A DNA stretch of 41,388 nt from Anaerolineae bacterium (GTDB lineage Bacteria > Chloroflexota > Anaerolineae > JACIWR01). Each line of letters begins with the position of its first letter. Position 1 is the first letter of the stretch. The DNA lies in contig JAGGZG010000348.1 of assembly GCA_021162125.1 (NCBI GenBank), forward strand, positions 1 through 41,388. Reading direction: 5' to 3'. A model generated the notes under the pieces. The model saw only the letters and a list, made by a program, of their open reading frames with translations. It ran no database searches and was not told the origin of the DNA. The position numbers and the translations under genes are program-made. This document shows, one piece after another, positions 16,996 through 25,757 of this stretch.

Positions 16996-17358
16996 CTAAA
17001 ACTCCAACCCGCCCTCACGGGACCCATCGGCCAGAGCTTTCACCCGGCCATGATATAGATACCCACCACGATCGAACACCACCTGCCGGACACCACGAGC
17101 CAGCGCTCGCTGAGCCAACACCTGCCCGACCAACTTGGCCTGCTCTGTCTTGCTCAGGCCTTGAATCCTTTCCCTCAACTCAGGATCTAAGGTAGAAGCA
17201 GAAACCAGAGTGTGACCCTGGCCATCGTCTATAATCTGGGCGTAGATGTGCTTCAGGCTGCGGAATACATTCAACCGTGGACGTTCACTCGTGCCCTTCA
17301 CTTTTTTCCGCACTCGCCGGTGCCGCCGTTGCCGTGCCAGTCTGCTTTTCCCACTCAT
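16996..17358 (-). CDS. rplR: 50S ribosomal protein L18
   Basis: 120 residues, a normal length. RLARQRRHRRVRKKVKGTSE, then RPRLNVFRSLKHIYAQIIDD and the C-terminal VVFDRGGYLYHGRVKALAD are family signatures; L18 binds 5S rRNA. The open frame begins with GTG-ATG; the ATG at 17358 is better spaced from GGAA and is chosen. A 198-bp gap follows rplF, unusual for the spc operon; it holds only weak hairpins. Confidence 0.97.
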   Translation of the reverse strand: MSGKSRLARQRRHRRVRKKVKGTSERPRLNVFRSLKHIYAQIIDDGQGHTLVSASTLDPELRERIQGLSKTEQAKLVGQVLAQRALARGVRQVVFDRGGYLYHGRVKALADGSREGGLEF

Positions 17359-17559
17359 CACGCTTTCCTTCCCTCAAAACCAGTCTACCAACCACATCAG
17401 CACACCGATGTGGGACTTTGTTTGGTAATTGCTCAAAACGTTGGTGGTAAAGAACTCCGAGGTTTCTTGATCAGATGTTTGGCCCGATCCGGTGTGTGCC
17501 GACCCGTGTGAATATTTTGTGAGAAAGATAACCCTCGGGGTTCTGACGAAGCCCCTCCG

Positions 17560-18108
17560 CTACATGCCGATCTTGCCCGCCTTACCAGGCTTGCGGCGGA
17601 CGTACTCGCCCTGATAGCGTATACCCTTGCCCTTGTATGGCTCCGGGGGGCGAACTCGCCGGATGCGGGCCGCCACCTCACCCACCAGTTCCTTGTCTAT
17701 CCCCTCCACGGTGATGAGCTTGGCGCGCTGTTCCACCTGGAAAGTGATGCCCGCTGGCGGTTCAAACTCCACTGGATGTGAGAAACCCACGTTCAATACC
17801 AGCTTGTTCCCCTGCAACTCCGCGCGGTATCCCACGCCCTCGATCTGCAACACCTTGCGGAAACCCTGGGTCACGCCCGTCACCATGTTCGCCAGAAGCG
17901 CGCGAGTCAATCCGTGGAGAGCACGGTGCTGCCGCTGATCGGTGGGTCGCGTGACCACCAGTTGATCACCTTGCAGAGTCACCGTCATGTCCGGGTGGAA
18001 CGTCCGCGCCAACTCACCCCGTGGACCACGTACTACCACCCGACTGCCCTCAATATTTACCTGCACCCCCTGGGGCACAGGAATAGGCATTCTGCCAATT
18101 CGCGACAC
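17560..18108 (-). CDS. rplF: 50S ribosomal protein L6
   Basis: 182 residues, with the two tandem RNA-binding repeats of L6. N-terminal SRIGRMPIPVPQGVQVNIEG and the C-terminal PPEPYKGKGIRYQGEYVRRK are diagnostic. Located at the base of the L7/L12 stalk. Start is GTG at 18108 with GGAGG 9 nt upstream. Order rpsH-rplF-rplR is conserved. Confidence 0.98.
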   Translation of the reverse strand: MSRIGRMPIPVPQGVQVNIEGSRVVVRGPRGELARTFHPDMTVTLQGDQLVVTRPTDQRQHRALHGLTRALLANMVTGVTQGFRKVLQIEGVGYRAELQGNKLVLNVGFSHPVEFEPPAGITFQVEQRAKLITVEGIDKELVGEVAARIRRVRPPEPYKGKGIRYQGEYVRRKPGKAGKIGM

Positions 18109-18143
18109 TGGAAACCACCTCCCACCTGATTACTATCTACCGC

Positions 18144-18551
18144 TTACCAGACGTAACACAGCACCTCGCCGCCCACGTTCAGCCGGCGTGCCTTTTGACC
18201 GGTCATCACCCCCTTGGACGTGGACAGGATGGCAATCCCCATACCGCTCAACACCCAGGGGATGTGTTCCTTCTTCACGTAAACCCGACAGCCCGGCTTG
18301 CTAACCCGTTTCAGACCGGTGATCATTGGCCGTTTCTCCCGGCGCTCGCCCACGTATTTGAGCCAGATACGGATCATCGGCTGCGGGCGTTCGCGCGTCA
18401 CCGCGAAATCCTGGATGTAACCCTCGTCCTTCAGGATTTGGGCGATAGCCACTTTCATCTTGGAACTGGGCACGGCCACATAGCCATGTCCCGCCATCGA
18501 GGCGTTCCTTATGCGGGTCAGCATGTCAGCTATTGGATCGGTCATGCTCAT
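18144..18551 (-). CDS. rpsH: 30S ribosomal protein S8
   Basis: 135 residues from ATG at 18551 (GGAG 9 nt upstream). TDPIADMLTRIRNASMAGHG at the N-terminus and ILSTSKGVMTGQKARRLNVG with GGEVLCYVW at the C-terminus are the S8 signatures. A primary 16S-binding protein and, in E. coli, the spc operon repressor; no operator can be asserted here. The gene ends 35 bp before rplF. Confidence 0.98.
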   Translation of the reverse strand: MSMTDPIADMLTRIRNASMAGHGYVAVPSSKMKVAIAQILKDEGYIQDFAVTRERPQPMIRIWLKYVGERREKRPMITGLKRVSKPGCRVYVKKEHIPWVLSGMGIAILSTSKGVMTGQKARRLNVGGEVLCYVW

Positions 18552-18648
18552 CAACCACTCTCCTCGTTTGGTTCATCACGGGTCGCCCGTGCGTTCGACC
18601 GAGCACTCACACCGAAGGCTCGCCAACGACGCACTGCGACGCGCGAGC

Positions 18649-18831
18649 CTACCAGCTCGACTTCACAACGCCGGGAATCTGTCCTGCCGAGGCTAACTCG
18701 CGGAAACAGATACGACACAGCTTGAAACGACGGATGTATCCGCGAGGGCGACCACATCGCTGACACCGATTGCGCACTCGCACCTTGTATTTCCGACGCT
18801 GTTCGCGGTACTGCATACACTTTCTAGCCAC
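18649..18831 (-). CDS. rpsN: 30S ribosomal protein S14, type Z
   Basis: 60 residues, the short zinc form. Four cysteines in CQRCGRPRGYIRRFKLCRIC form the zinc site, and the C-terminus GQIPGVVKSSW is diagnostic. Start is GTG at 18831 with GGAGG 4 nt upstream. Lies between rplE and rpsH. The upstream gap contains a family A palindrome. Confidence 0.97.
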   Translation of the reverse strand: MARKCMQYREQRRKYKVRVRNRCQRCGRPRGYIRRFKLCRICFRELASAGQIPGVVKSSW

Positions 18832-18858
18832 GTTTCCTCCTTAAAAACCGTCCATCCC

Positions 18859-18891
18859 ACCCTCCCGCAGATTCGCAACCCGTGGGAGGGT
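18859..18891. repeat. Dispersed palindrome, family A (copy 2)
   Basis: Arms accctcccgcagatt and aacccgtgggagggt, an imperfect stem of the same family as the copies at 7221, 39272 and 41256. It lies between rplE and rpsN, inside the spc operon, where it would be transcribed as a hairpin without a T-tract. Confidence 0.75.
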
Positions 18892-18912
18892 CATCAGAGT
18901 GCCTACCAACGT

Positions 18913-19455
18913 CTACCTTCTCCAAAACGGCATCCCCAGCAGAGATAACAACTCTCGTCCTTCTTCATCGGTCTTGGCAGTGGTCACAATGGTGATCTCC
19001 ATCCCGCGCACCTTGTCAATGGAGTCATAATCAATCTCTGGCCACACCAACTGCTCATCCAGACCCAGGGTATAGTTCCCCCGGCCGTCGAAGGAATCGG
19101 GCGAGATGCCGCGAAAGTCACGCTTCCGGGGGAGCGCCACGTTGCACAGGCGGTCGAAAAAATCCCACATGCGATTGCCCCGCAAGGTGACCTTTACCCC
19201 GATGGCCCGTCCTTCACGCAGCTTGAAGCCCGCAATGGACTTCCGCGCCCGGGTGACCACTGGCCGCTGACCGGTGATGGTGGCGATGTCCTGCACAGCG
19301 TGGTCCAGTGCTTTGGCATCCTGCAGCGCTTCCCCTAACCCTATATTGATCACAATCTTATCCAGGCGAGGGACTTCCATCACGTTGCGATAACCGAACG
19401 CATCCATCATCGCCGGCACAACCTGTTGTTTATATCGCTCTTTTAACCTCGGCAT
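18913..19455 (-). CDS. rplE: 50S ribosomal protein L5
   Basis: 180 residues. MPRLKERYKQQVVPAMMDAF, VPRLDKIVINIGLGEA and the RPVVTRARKSIAGFKLREG segment are the family signatures. Binds 5S rRNA and forms a bridge to S13. ATG at 19455 with GGAGGGG 9 nt upstream. Lies between rplX and rpsN. Confidence 0.98.
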   Translation of the reverse strand: MPRLKERYKQQVVPAMMDAFGYRNVMEVPRLDKIVINIGLGEALQDAKALDHAVQDIATITGQRPVVTRARKSIAGFKLREGRAIGVKVTLRGNRMWDFFDRLCNVALPRKRDFRGISPDSFDGRGNYTLGLDEQLVWPEIDYDSIDKVRGMEITIVTTAKTDEEGRELLSLLGMPFWRR

Positions 19456-19494
19456 CTTCTACTTCCCCTCCAATGGCGGGACGTTGGGCTGACC

Positions 19495-19821
19495 CTAGTC
19501 AATCATCGCCCGGCAACGCTTGCACATCCGACTCCTCGTCCCGCTGCTCGTATCGTACACCACCCGAGTCGGCTTCTTGCAGGTAGGACAGACCAACATC
19601 ACGTTGGAGATATGAATAGGAGCTTCAAATTCGATAACACCACCCTGGGCCTGAGTCCGCCCCCCGGTGGGCATGCGGCGCTGGTGCTTTTTCACCAGGT
19701 TGACGCCCGAGACCAACACCCGGCCCTCCTTGGGGAGGACTCGACGCACCGTGCCCCTTTTTCCCCGGTCGTCACCCGCAATCACTTCTACCGTATCGCC
19801 CTTCTTAATCTTCATTGCCAT
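19495..19821 (-). CDS. rplX: 50S ribosomal protein L24
   Basis: 108 residues. KOW motif at the N-terminus (KKGDTVEVIAGDDRGKRGTV) and GVNLVKKHQRR are typical; L24 starts 50S assembly. The C-terminal half carries two CxxC pairs (CPTC and CKRC) found in many bacterial L24 proteins. Two in-frame starts exist, ATG at 19821 and 19815; AGGAG is 4 nt from the first and 10 nt from the second, so either may be used. Follows rplN. Confidence 0.96.
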   Translation of the reverse strand: MAMKIKKGDTVEVIAGDDRGKRGTVRRVLPKEGRVLVSGVNLVKKHQRRMPTGGRTQAQGGVIEFEAPIHISNVMLVCPTCKKPTRVVYDTSSGTRSRMCKRCRAMID

Positions 19822-19870
19822 CTATCTCCTGCTCGTGCTGAGACTGGCACTATGCCTCTCATCACGTTGG

Positions 19871-20242
19871 CTAGAGCACCTCCGGCGCCAGCGAGATGAT
19901 CTTCATGAACCCCTTATCGCGCAACTCGCGGGCCACCGGCCCGAAGATACGTGTGCCTTTGGGATTACGACTAGTGCCATCGAGGATCACCGCTGCGTTG
20001 TCGTCAAATCGAATATAAGACCCGTCGCTGCGACCGTACTCTTTTGCCGTGCGCACGATCACCGCCCGCACGACATCTCCCTTCTTGACCGAACCGGTAG
20101 GTGTGGCCTGCTTAACCGAGGCGACAATGATGTCACCGACATGGCCATAACGTCGTTTAGATCCACCCAACACACGGATGCACAAAATCTCTTTAGCGCC
20201 AGTGTTATCGGCCACCCGTAATCTGGTCTCCTGCTGAATCAT
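19871..20242 (-). CDS. rplN: 50S ribosomal protein L14
   Basis: 123 residues, near-invariant length. MIQQETRLRVADNTGAKEIL, IRFDDNAAVILDGTSRNPKG and GTRIFGPVARELRDKGFMKI are diagnostic. L14 lies at the subunit interface and is the docking site for RsfS. ATG at 20242, with GAGG 5 nt upstream. Order rpsQ-rplN-rplX is conserved. Confidence 0.98.
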   Translation of the reverse strand: MIQQETRLRVADNTGAKEILCIRVLGGSKRRYGHVGDIIVASVKQATPTGSVKKGDVVRAVIVRTAKEYGRSDGSYIRFDDNAAVILDGTSRNPKGTRIFGPVARELRDKGFMKIISLAPEVL

Positions 20243-20281
20243 CTTTTCCTCCCACGCTGGTTATCCGGTTGTTGTGAGCTC

Positions 20282-20536
20282 TCACTGCTCCCCGGCTTCC
20301 AGAATCTCCTCGACGACCCAGCGCTTCTCGCGACTTAAGGGGCGCGACTCAACGATACGAACCAAATCACCCACTTGACATTTATTGTGCTCATCGTGGG
20401 CCTTATACTTCTTGCTCTTGCGCACCACTTTTTTATAGATGCGATGCCGCTGCAAACGCTCAACCTTGACCACAACGGTCTTGTCCATCTTATTGCTTAC
20501 CACGCGCCCGGTCAGCCGCCTTCGCCGCTCTCTCAT
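20282..20536 (-). CDS. rpsQ: 30S ribosomal protein S17
   Basis: 84 residues. RRRLTGRVVSNKMDKTVVVK and VGDLVRIVESRPLSREKRW are the OB-fold signatures; a primary 16S binder. The ATG at 20536 overlaps the rpmC stop by 4 nt (ATGA), indicating translational coupling. Confidence 0.98.
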   Translation of the reverse strand: MRERRRRLTGRVVSNKMDKTVVVKVERLQRHRIYKKVVRKSKKYKAHDEHNKCQVGDLVRIVESRPLSREKRWVVEEILEAGEQ

Positions 20537-20751
20537 TCGGCCCTCTCCTCTTCTGCCATCTGCGCCAACTCGCGCTCTCGCAAGACAGTCTTCAGACGAG
20601 CGATGTCTCGCTTCGTGCGCCTCAACAGGTTGTGATCCTTCAGTTGCTTAATATACAACTGAAAGCGGAAGTTCATCAACCGTTCGTAAGACTCATCCAG
20701 CTTGGCGCGGAGTTCCTCTGTCGTCATCTCACGCAACTCTCGAGCCTCCAT
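20533..20751 (-). CDS. rpmC: 50S ribosomal protein L29
   Basis: 72 residues, a helical hairpin at the tunnel exit. MEARELREMTTEELRAKLDE and FRFQLYIKQLKDHNLLRRTK match the family. The frame starts GTG-ATG; the ATG at 20751 shares its A with the rplP stop TGA, and GGGAG is 9 nt upstream, so it is chosen. Coupled to both rplP and rpsQ. Confidence 0.96.
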   Translation of the reverse strand: MEARELREMTTEELRAKLDESYERLMNFRFQLYIKQLKDHNLLRRTKRDIARLKTVLRERELAQMAEEERAE

Positions 20752-21182
20752 CACTCCTCACTCCCTGTAAGCAGATCGCGGCGCATCACAAACTGGGTCT
20801 TGATGGGCAATTTGTGCGCAGCCAGGCGCATCGCCTCTCGCGCCGCGCTCTCCTCAACCCCGGAAATCTCGAAGATTATACGGCCCGGCTTGACAACGGC
20901 CACCCAATGATCCACGGCACCCTTGCCCTTGCCCATGCGCGTCTCCGCTGGTTTCTTGGTGACCGGCTTATCCGGGAAGACTCGAATCCAGAGCTTGCCC
21001 CGCCGCTTGACGTGGCGGACAATCGCCCGCCGCGCCGCCTCGATCTGGCGACTGGTCATCCAGCACGGTTCCAGAGCCTGCAATCCATAGTCACCGAAAG
21101 TGACCTCAGCGCCGCGCCGCGCCCGGCCTTTCATCCGGCCTCGTTGCTGTTTTCGATATTTCACCCGCTTGGGCATCAACAT
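20751..21182 (-). CDS. rplP: 50S ribosomal protein L16
   Basis: 143 residues from the ATG at 21182, which has GGAGGAG 9 nt upstream; the TTG at 21200 overlaps that ribosome-binding site and is rejected. MLMPKRVKYRKQQRGRMKGR, the ARRGAEVTFGDYGLQALEP segment and RMGKGKGAVDHWVAVVKPGR are diagnostic. L16 binds near the A site and organises the tRNA path. The 256-bp gap upstream to rpsC is atypical, since these genes usually abut. Confidence 0.98.
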   Translation of the reverse strand: MLMPKRVKYRKQQRGRMKGRARRGAEVTFGDYGLQALEPCWMTSRQIEAARRAIVRHVKRRGKLWIRVFPDKPVTKKPAETRMGKGKGAVDHWVAVVKPGRIIFEISGVEESAAREAMRLAAHKLPIKTQFVMRRDLLTGSEE

Positions 21183-21200
21183 CGCAATCATCTCCTCCAA

Positions 21201-21438
21201 CCACGGCGGGCCGTTTATCAGTCTGGCATCCCTGCCACCCGGCTGAGCGTTCGACTGGGCTCACACCGCAGCCCGCCACCCCCGGCTCCTGCCGGACAGG
21301 GATGTCCGACCGGCCAAACTCGATCCCGCCGGTCACCTATGAACTGGCTTATAGGGCGAGTATTCCCGCCGCCTGGCTGAGCTCACGCCGGAGGCGCAGG
21401 CCGCAGCCCACCTCCCGCGTCAGACAGGGACGTCCGGC
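21201..21438. repeat. Imperfect tandem repeat between rpsC and rplP
   Basis: Two related units: one about 21240-21316 containing gctgagcg, ccgcagcccgccacc and acagggatgtccg, the other about 21376-21441 containing gctgagct, ccgcagcccacctcc and acagggacgtccg. Local palindromes (for example ccggacagggatgtccg, 21294-21310) occur in both. No gene is present. This looks like intergenic repeat DNA inserted in the S10 operon. Confidence 0.55.
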
Positions 21439-22110
21439 CTACGCAACGGCCTCCGAAACAGCCTGCGTCTCCTCAGATTTCTGAGGCAGCACCTCACCCT
21501 TGTAGATCCACACCTTGACGCCGATCCGTCCGTAGGTAGTCAAGGCCTCCGCCATACCGTAATCAATGTCCGCCCGCAGGGTGTGCAGTGGCACCCGCCC
21601 TTCGCGGACCCACTCACAACGGGCCATCTCCGCACCGGTCAACCGCCCCTTGCAGGAGATTTTGATCCCCTTGGCCCCCAGACGCATTGCCTGGCGGACC
21701 GCGCGTTTCATCGCCCGGTTGTGGGAGATGCGGTGTTCGAGCTGAATGGCGATATTCTCCGCCACCAGGTAAGCATCCAGGTCTGGCTGCTCTATCTCGC
21801 TCACGTCCACGCGAATGCGCTTGCCAGTCAACTCCTCCAGGTCCCGACGCAACTGTTTAACCGTCGCCCCGCGCCGGCCAATAATAATCCCCGGCTTGGC
21901 GGTATGGATGACGATGCTTACCTGCTTCGGGAAACGTTCAATCTCGATCCGCGAGATGCCCGCCCGTCCCATCTCCCGTCGGATCAGACGGCGAATAGCC
22001 ATATCCTCATGGAGAAGGTCCGCGTACTCCTCGCCCTCAGCATACCAACGGGCATCCCAATCCCTGATTATTCCTAATCGGAACCCAGTTGGGTGTACCT
22101 TTCGGCCCAA
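21439..22110 (-). CDS. rpsC: 30S ribosomal protein S3
   Basis: 223 residues. GRKVHPTGFRLGIIRDWDAR at the start, the KH-domain motif AKPGIIIGRRGATVKQLRRD (about 72-91) and the C-terminal GRIGVKVWIYKGEVLP are diagnostic. S3 forms the mRNA entry helicase with S4 and S5. The start is TTG at 22110, positioned exactly at the conserved N-terminus with GGAGG 6 nt upstream and no ATG alternative. Confidence 0.97.
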   Translation of the reverse strand: MGRKVHPTGFRLGIIRDWDARWYAEGEEYADLLHEDMAIRRLIRREMGRAGISRIEIERFPKQVSIVIHTAKPGIIIGRRGATVKQLRRDLEELTGKRIRVDVSEIEQPDLDAYLVAENIAIQLEHRISHNRAMKRAVRQAMRLGAKGIKISCKGRLTGAEMARCEWVREGRVPLHTLRADIDYGMAEALTTYGRIGVKVWIYKGEVLPQKSEETQAVSEAVA

Positions 22111-22184
22111 TGAATCCCTCCTTTTGGGGTTCAGGTGTCAGATGCGGGTTCGTCCGAGCACAACCACGACCGCTCGCCGATCCC

Positions 22185-22529
22185 CTACTCCTCCACCTCA
22201 CTCAGTACTACGGTAATGTGTGAAGACCGCTTGAGAATCTTCTTGTAACGACCGCGAGCACCCGCACGCCAGCGCTTCATCATCGGGCCCCCGTCCACTG
22301 TCACCTGCGCAATGTACAAGTCCTCGCGGTCCATTCCGATGTTCTCCTCAGCGTTAGCCACTGCTGAACGGATGACCTTGTACATCGGACGCGCCGCTGC
22401 CTGGGGCATGTGTTTCAAAACAGCCAGAGCATCCACCGCTCCCATCCCTCGTACCTGATCGGCGACGAGGCGCACTTTCTGCGGAGACATTCGCACGTAG
22501 CGAGCTACTGCCCTCACTTCAGAAGCCAT
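22185..22529 (-). CDS. rplV: 50S ribosomal protein L22
   Basis: 114 residues. VRAVARYVRMSPQKVRLVAD at the N-terminus and the tunnel hairpin TVDGGPMMKRWRAGARGRYK (about 82-101) are diagnostic; the hairpin lines the exit tunnel near the macrolide site. ATG at 22529, GGAG 7 nt upstream. Order rpsS-rplV-rpsC is conserved. Confidence 0.98.
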   Translation of the reverse strand: MASEVRAVARYVRMSPQKVRLVADQVRGMGAVDALAVLKHMPQAAARPMYKVIRSAVANAEENIGMDREDLYIAQVTVDGGPMMKRWRAGARGRYKKILKRSSHITVVLSEVEE

Positions 22530-22589
22530 TCTTCTACTCCACTATCCACTGACAGCCAGCCTCATTAACTAACTCATTCCGCCAGCTAC

Positions 22590-22877
22590 TTAAGCCCGCC
22601 TGGCGCGGGTCTTTCTCTCCTTGACTATGTGTCCCCGGTAAGTCCGCGTCGGAGCGAACTCGCCGAGCTTATGACCCACCATATTCTCCGTGATATAGAT
22701 GGGCACATGCCGCCGCCCATCGTGCACGGCTATCGTGTGTCCCACCATCTGCGGGAAGATCGTGGAAGCCCTGGACCAGGTCTTGATCACCTGCTTCTCA
22801 CCCCGCTTGTTCATCTCCTCGATTTTTCTGAGCAGCTTAGGGTCTACGTAAGGCCCTTTCTTCAGCGATCTCGACAC
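22590..22877 (-). CDS. rpsS: 30S ribosomal protein S19
   Basis: 95 residues. SRSLKKGPYVDPKLLRKIEE and TVHD-like IAVHDGRRHVPIYITENMVG with HKLGEFAPTRTYRGH are the signatures. Head protein at the intersubunit interface. Start is GTG at 22877 with AGGAGG 7 nt upstream. Precedes rplV by 60 bp. Confidence 0.98.
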   Translation of the reverse strand: MSRSLKKGPYVDPKLLRKIEEMNKRGEKQVIKTWSRASTIFPQMVGHTIAVHDGRRHVPIYITENMVGHKLGEFAPTRTYRGHIVKERKTRARRA

Positions 22878-22941
22878 CGTGTACCTCCTGACTCAAATCC
22901 CAACTACCCAACGACCCCCTAACAAATCGGGGTTATGGTCA

Positions 22942-23775
22942 TCACCGCTTCTTACTCCGCCGGCGGACAATCCACTTATCGGTGGACTTATTGCGCCGTG
23001 TCTTCTTGCCCAGTGTGGGCTTGCCCCACGGCGACTTAGGTGAGGGCATGCCGATGGGTGTGCGTCCCTCCCCACCGCCGTGTGGGTGATCGCGTGGGGA
23101 CATCGCCGAGCCACGAACCGCTGGCCGCCAACCCAGATGCCGCTTGCGGCCCGCCTTGCCCAGCTTGATGTGCCCGTGATCGGTATTGCCCACCTGTCCG
23201 ATGGTAGCCATGCACCGCTGATGAATGAGCCGCACCTCCCCACTGGGCAGGCGCACGTGCGCGTAATTCCCTTCCTTGGCCATCAACTGAGCTGACGTGC
23301 CCGCCGAACGGACTAATTGCCCGCCCTTGCCCGGCTGCAATTCAATGTTGTGAATGAGAGTACCTGCCGGAATGTTGGCGAGAGGCAGAGCGTTACCCAC
23401 CCGTATCTCCGCCTCAGGGCCACTCATCACCGTATCACCCACCATCAGGCCCAACGGAGCGATGATGTATCGCTTCTCACCATCGGCATACACCAGCAAA
23501 GCGATGCGCGCCGAGCGATTGGGATCGTACTCAATCGAAGCCACGCGGGCCGGGACGCCCGCCTTATCCCGTTTGAAATCAATGATGCGATAGCGACGCT
23601 TGTGCCCTCCACCCCGATGGCGGACGGTGATCTTGCCTCGCACGTTCCGTCCGGCCTTCTTGCGCAGCGGAGCCAGCAACGAGCGTTCCGGCTCAGTGCT
23701 GGTTATCTCCTCGAACGTGGGGGATGTCATCCCCCGTCGCCCCGGAGACGTGGGCTTGTACACTTTGATACCCAT
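22942..23775 (-). CDS. rplB: 50S ribosomal protein L2
   Basis: 277 residues from ATG at 23775 (GGAG 5 nt upstream); the 20 upstream codons are rejected. MGIKVYKPTSPGRRGMTSPT and the C-terminal RGSAMSPRDHPHGGGEGRTP are diagnostic; the conserved His in the latter loop lies close to the peptidyl-transferase centre. Required for subunit association. Lies between rplW and rpsS. Confidence 0.98.
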   Translation of the reverse strand: MGIKVYKPTSPGRRGMTSPTFEEITSTEPERSLLAPLRKKAGRNVRGKITVRHRGGGHKRRYRIIDFKRDKAGVPARVASIEYDPNRSARIALLVYADGEKRYIIAPLGLMVGDTVMSGPEAEIRVGNALPLANIPAGTLIHNIELQPGKGGQLVRSAGTSAQLMAKEGNYAHVRLPSGEVRLIHQRCMATIGQVGNTDHGHIKLGKAGRKRHLGWRPAVRGSAMSPRDHPHGGGEGRTPIGMPSPKSPWGKPTLGKKTRRNKSTDKWIVRRRSKKR

Positions 23776-23914
23776 GACTACTCCTTCATCTCGCAAGCTC
23801 CTGGCGTCCAACCATCCCCATCTGGAATGGCCCACGCCAGCGCGGCAGGCGATACCTCGCTCCCATTACCCGCTCAAACGCTTGCGGCTTCGCCACCTGC
23901 CGCCTTAACAAACC

Positions 23915-24205
23915 CTACACACCCTCGAAGACCTCAATCCGCTCCCCCGGCGCCAAGGTGACAATCGCTTTTTTCCAAGCCGGGATTCGTACCACCCGCC
24001 GCCGGCCGTAGCGTCCCATCTTCGCCGGGACGTTGATGATGTTGACCTTGATCACCTCAACGTCGAACGCTTCCTCCACGGCCTTTTTCACTTGATGCTT
24101 GTTGGCCCGGCGATCCACCTCGAAGGTATATTGACCGAGATAATCTGATTGAAAATTGCTCTTCTCCGTAAGAATCGGCCGCTTCAGAATTTCATAAGGA
24201 TGCAT
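23915..24205 (-). CDS. rplW: 50S ribosomal protein L23
   Basis: 96 residues from the ATG at 24205 with GGAGG 7 nt upstream; the open frame to 24241 overlaps rplD and is rejected. MHPYEILKRPILTEKSNFQS, YTFEVDRRANKHQVKKAVEE and GRYGRRRVVRIPAWKKAIV match the family. Docking site for trigger factor and SRP at the tunnel exit. Starts 16 bp after the rplD stop. Confidence 0.97.
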   Translation of the reverse strand: MHPYEILKRPILTEKSNFQSDYLGQYTFEVDRRANKHQVKKAVEEAFDVEVIKVNIINVPAKMGRYGRRRVVRIPAWKKAIVTLAPGERIEVFEGV

Positions 24206-24221
24206 CGTTCGTCCTCCCGCC

Positions 24222-24845
24222 TCAACCCAGGATCCTCTCAACCTCTTCCAACGCCCCCAACGGCATCAACAAATAGTCGTAACTCAAGAGGTCACGGACG
24301 TTCAGATAGCTGGCCCGCAGGGTACGCACGTCGGGAATATTGCGCACCGACTTCTCGACGCCCTCGTTGCGCTCCGGCAACAGGATAAGCACACTGGCAT
24401 CCAGGCCCAGCTTTCCCAGGACGTCAATCATAGCTCGCGTCCTGGGTGTGTCCATCTCCAACCTGTCCACGCAGACGATCTGCCCGTCGGCGGCCTTCAC
24501 CGAGAGAGCGGAGCGCAAGGCCAGTCGTCGCATCTTGCGCGGCATCTTCTGCCGGTAGCTGCGCGGTCGCGGACCGTGAGCGACGCCGCCACCCCGCCAC
24601 AGGTTCACCTTCCGCGAACCGTGGCGCGCACGACCGGTGCCCTTTTGTCGCCAGACCTTGTGCGTCGTACCGCTCACCTCGCCCCGCGACTTGGTCTTGT
24701 GCGTGCCCAGGCGGGCGTTGGCCAACTGCCGCACCAGCGCCTGGTGCATCACCGCCATATTGGGCTCAATGCCGAAAATATCCTCGCGCAGCTCGGCTTC
24801 GCCAACTGCTTCACCATCTGCGTTGTAAACTGCCACTCGCAACAT
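24222..24845 (-). CDS. rplD: 50S ribosomal protein L4
   Basis: 207 residues. Tunnel-loop motifs GTTHKVWRQKGTGRARHGSR and GGGVAHGPRPRSYRQKMPRK (about 59-105) are diagnostic, and the C-terminal Rossmann-like half ends normally. In E. coli L4 also represses the S10 operon. ATG at 24845, GAGG 5-6 nt upstream. Lies between rplC and rplW. Confidence 0.98.
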   Translation of the reverse strand: MLRVAVYNADGEAVGEAELREDIFGIEPNMAVMHQALVRQLANARLGTHKTKSRGEVSGTTHKVWRQKGTGRARHGSRKVNLWRGGGVAHGPRPRSYRQKMPRKMRRLALRSALSVKAADGQIVCVDRLEMDTPRTRAMIDVLGKLGLDASVLILLPERNEGVEKSVRNIPDVRTLRASYLNVRDLLSYDYLLMPLGALEEVERILG

Positions 24846-24981
24846 TTATCACCTCTGGTACTGATAGTGCTTCATCCTCCCAGCCATTATCACCGGCGCT
24901 GATGATGTCGGCACTGTGAGCTATTCCGAAGGCAATGTTCAGGCACTTTGGGATTTGGTCATTGATCCATTGGGATTTGAC

Positions 24982-25617
24982 CTACCCCTGCTTCCTCGCC
25001 TCTTTGATAATCAACAGCCCGTTACGCGCTCCCGGCACCGCCCCTTTAACGGCCAGCAGATTGCGTTCCGGGTCCACCAGCACTATTTGCAGGTTCTGGA
25101 CCGTGACCCGTGCGTTCCCCATGTGGCCGGGCATGCGTTTGCCCTTGTACACCCGCCCTGGCGTGGTCGTGGAACCAGCGGACCCCGGTGCACGCTCACG
25201 GTCGGACTGGCCATGAGTCTTGGGCTGGCGCTTGAACCCGTGGCGCTTGATAGCACCCGCGAAGCCGCGCCCCTTAGAAGTGCCCACCACGTCTACCCGA
25301 TCACCCACATCGAAGACGCTGACCGTGATCTTCTGCCCCTCCTCGTACTCCTCCAGATCAGAGGCGCGAATTTCACGCAGGTAACGCAGGGGGGGCAGGT
25401 TGCTCTTGCGCAGATGACCACGCTGTCCCCCGGTCAGACGCTTGGGTTTGACTTCCTCGAAACCCAGTTGTATCGCCTCGTACCCATCCCGCTCTATTGT
25501 CTTTTTCTGGACGACGAAACAGGGACCGGCCTCGATAACCGTGACCGGGATAACCTCTCCACGCTCGTCGAATATCTGGGTCATACCCACTTTCTTACCT
25601 AAAATACCCTTCATCAT
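24982..25617 (-). CDS. rplC: 50S ribosomal protein L3
   Basis: 211 residues. MKGILGKKVGMTQIFDERGE and the peptidyl-transferase loop HGQSDRERAPGSAGSTTTPG (about 137-156), with KGKRMPGHMGNARVTVQNL, are the family signatures; the Gln in the first loop is the one methylated in some bacteria. The frame begins ATG-ATG, and the second (25614) is better spaced from GGAGG. Order rpsJ-rplC-rplD is conserved. Confidence 0.97.
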   Translation of the reverse strand: MMKGILGKKVGMTQIFDERGEVIPVTVIEAGPCFVVQKKTIERDGYEAIQLGFEEVKPKRLTGGQRGHLRKSNLPPLRYLREIRASDLEEYEEGQKITVSVFDVGDRVDVVGTSKGRGFAGAIKRHGFKRQPKTHGQSDRERAPGSAGSTTTPGRVYKGKRMPGHMGNARVTVQNLQIVLVDPERNLLAVKGAVPGARNGLLIIKEARKQG

Positions 25618-25757
25618 CCCCTCCCACAGGGCAAGCCCTCCCCAGTTCCACTGAGTTCCCTCGAATCGTCCCGAGTTCCCCCAGCTTTCCCGTGGGCTCT
25701 CGCCGTTCTTTTTTGTCCAGAGAACGCCGTAGGAACAGCCCAGGAGTTTGCCAGGGG

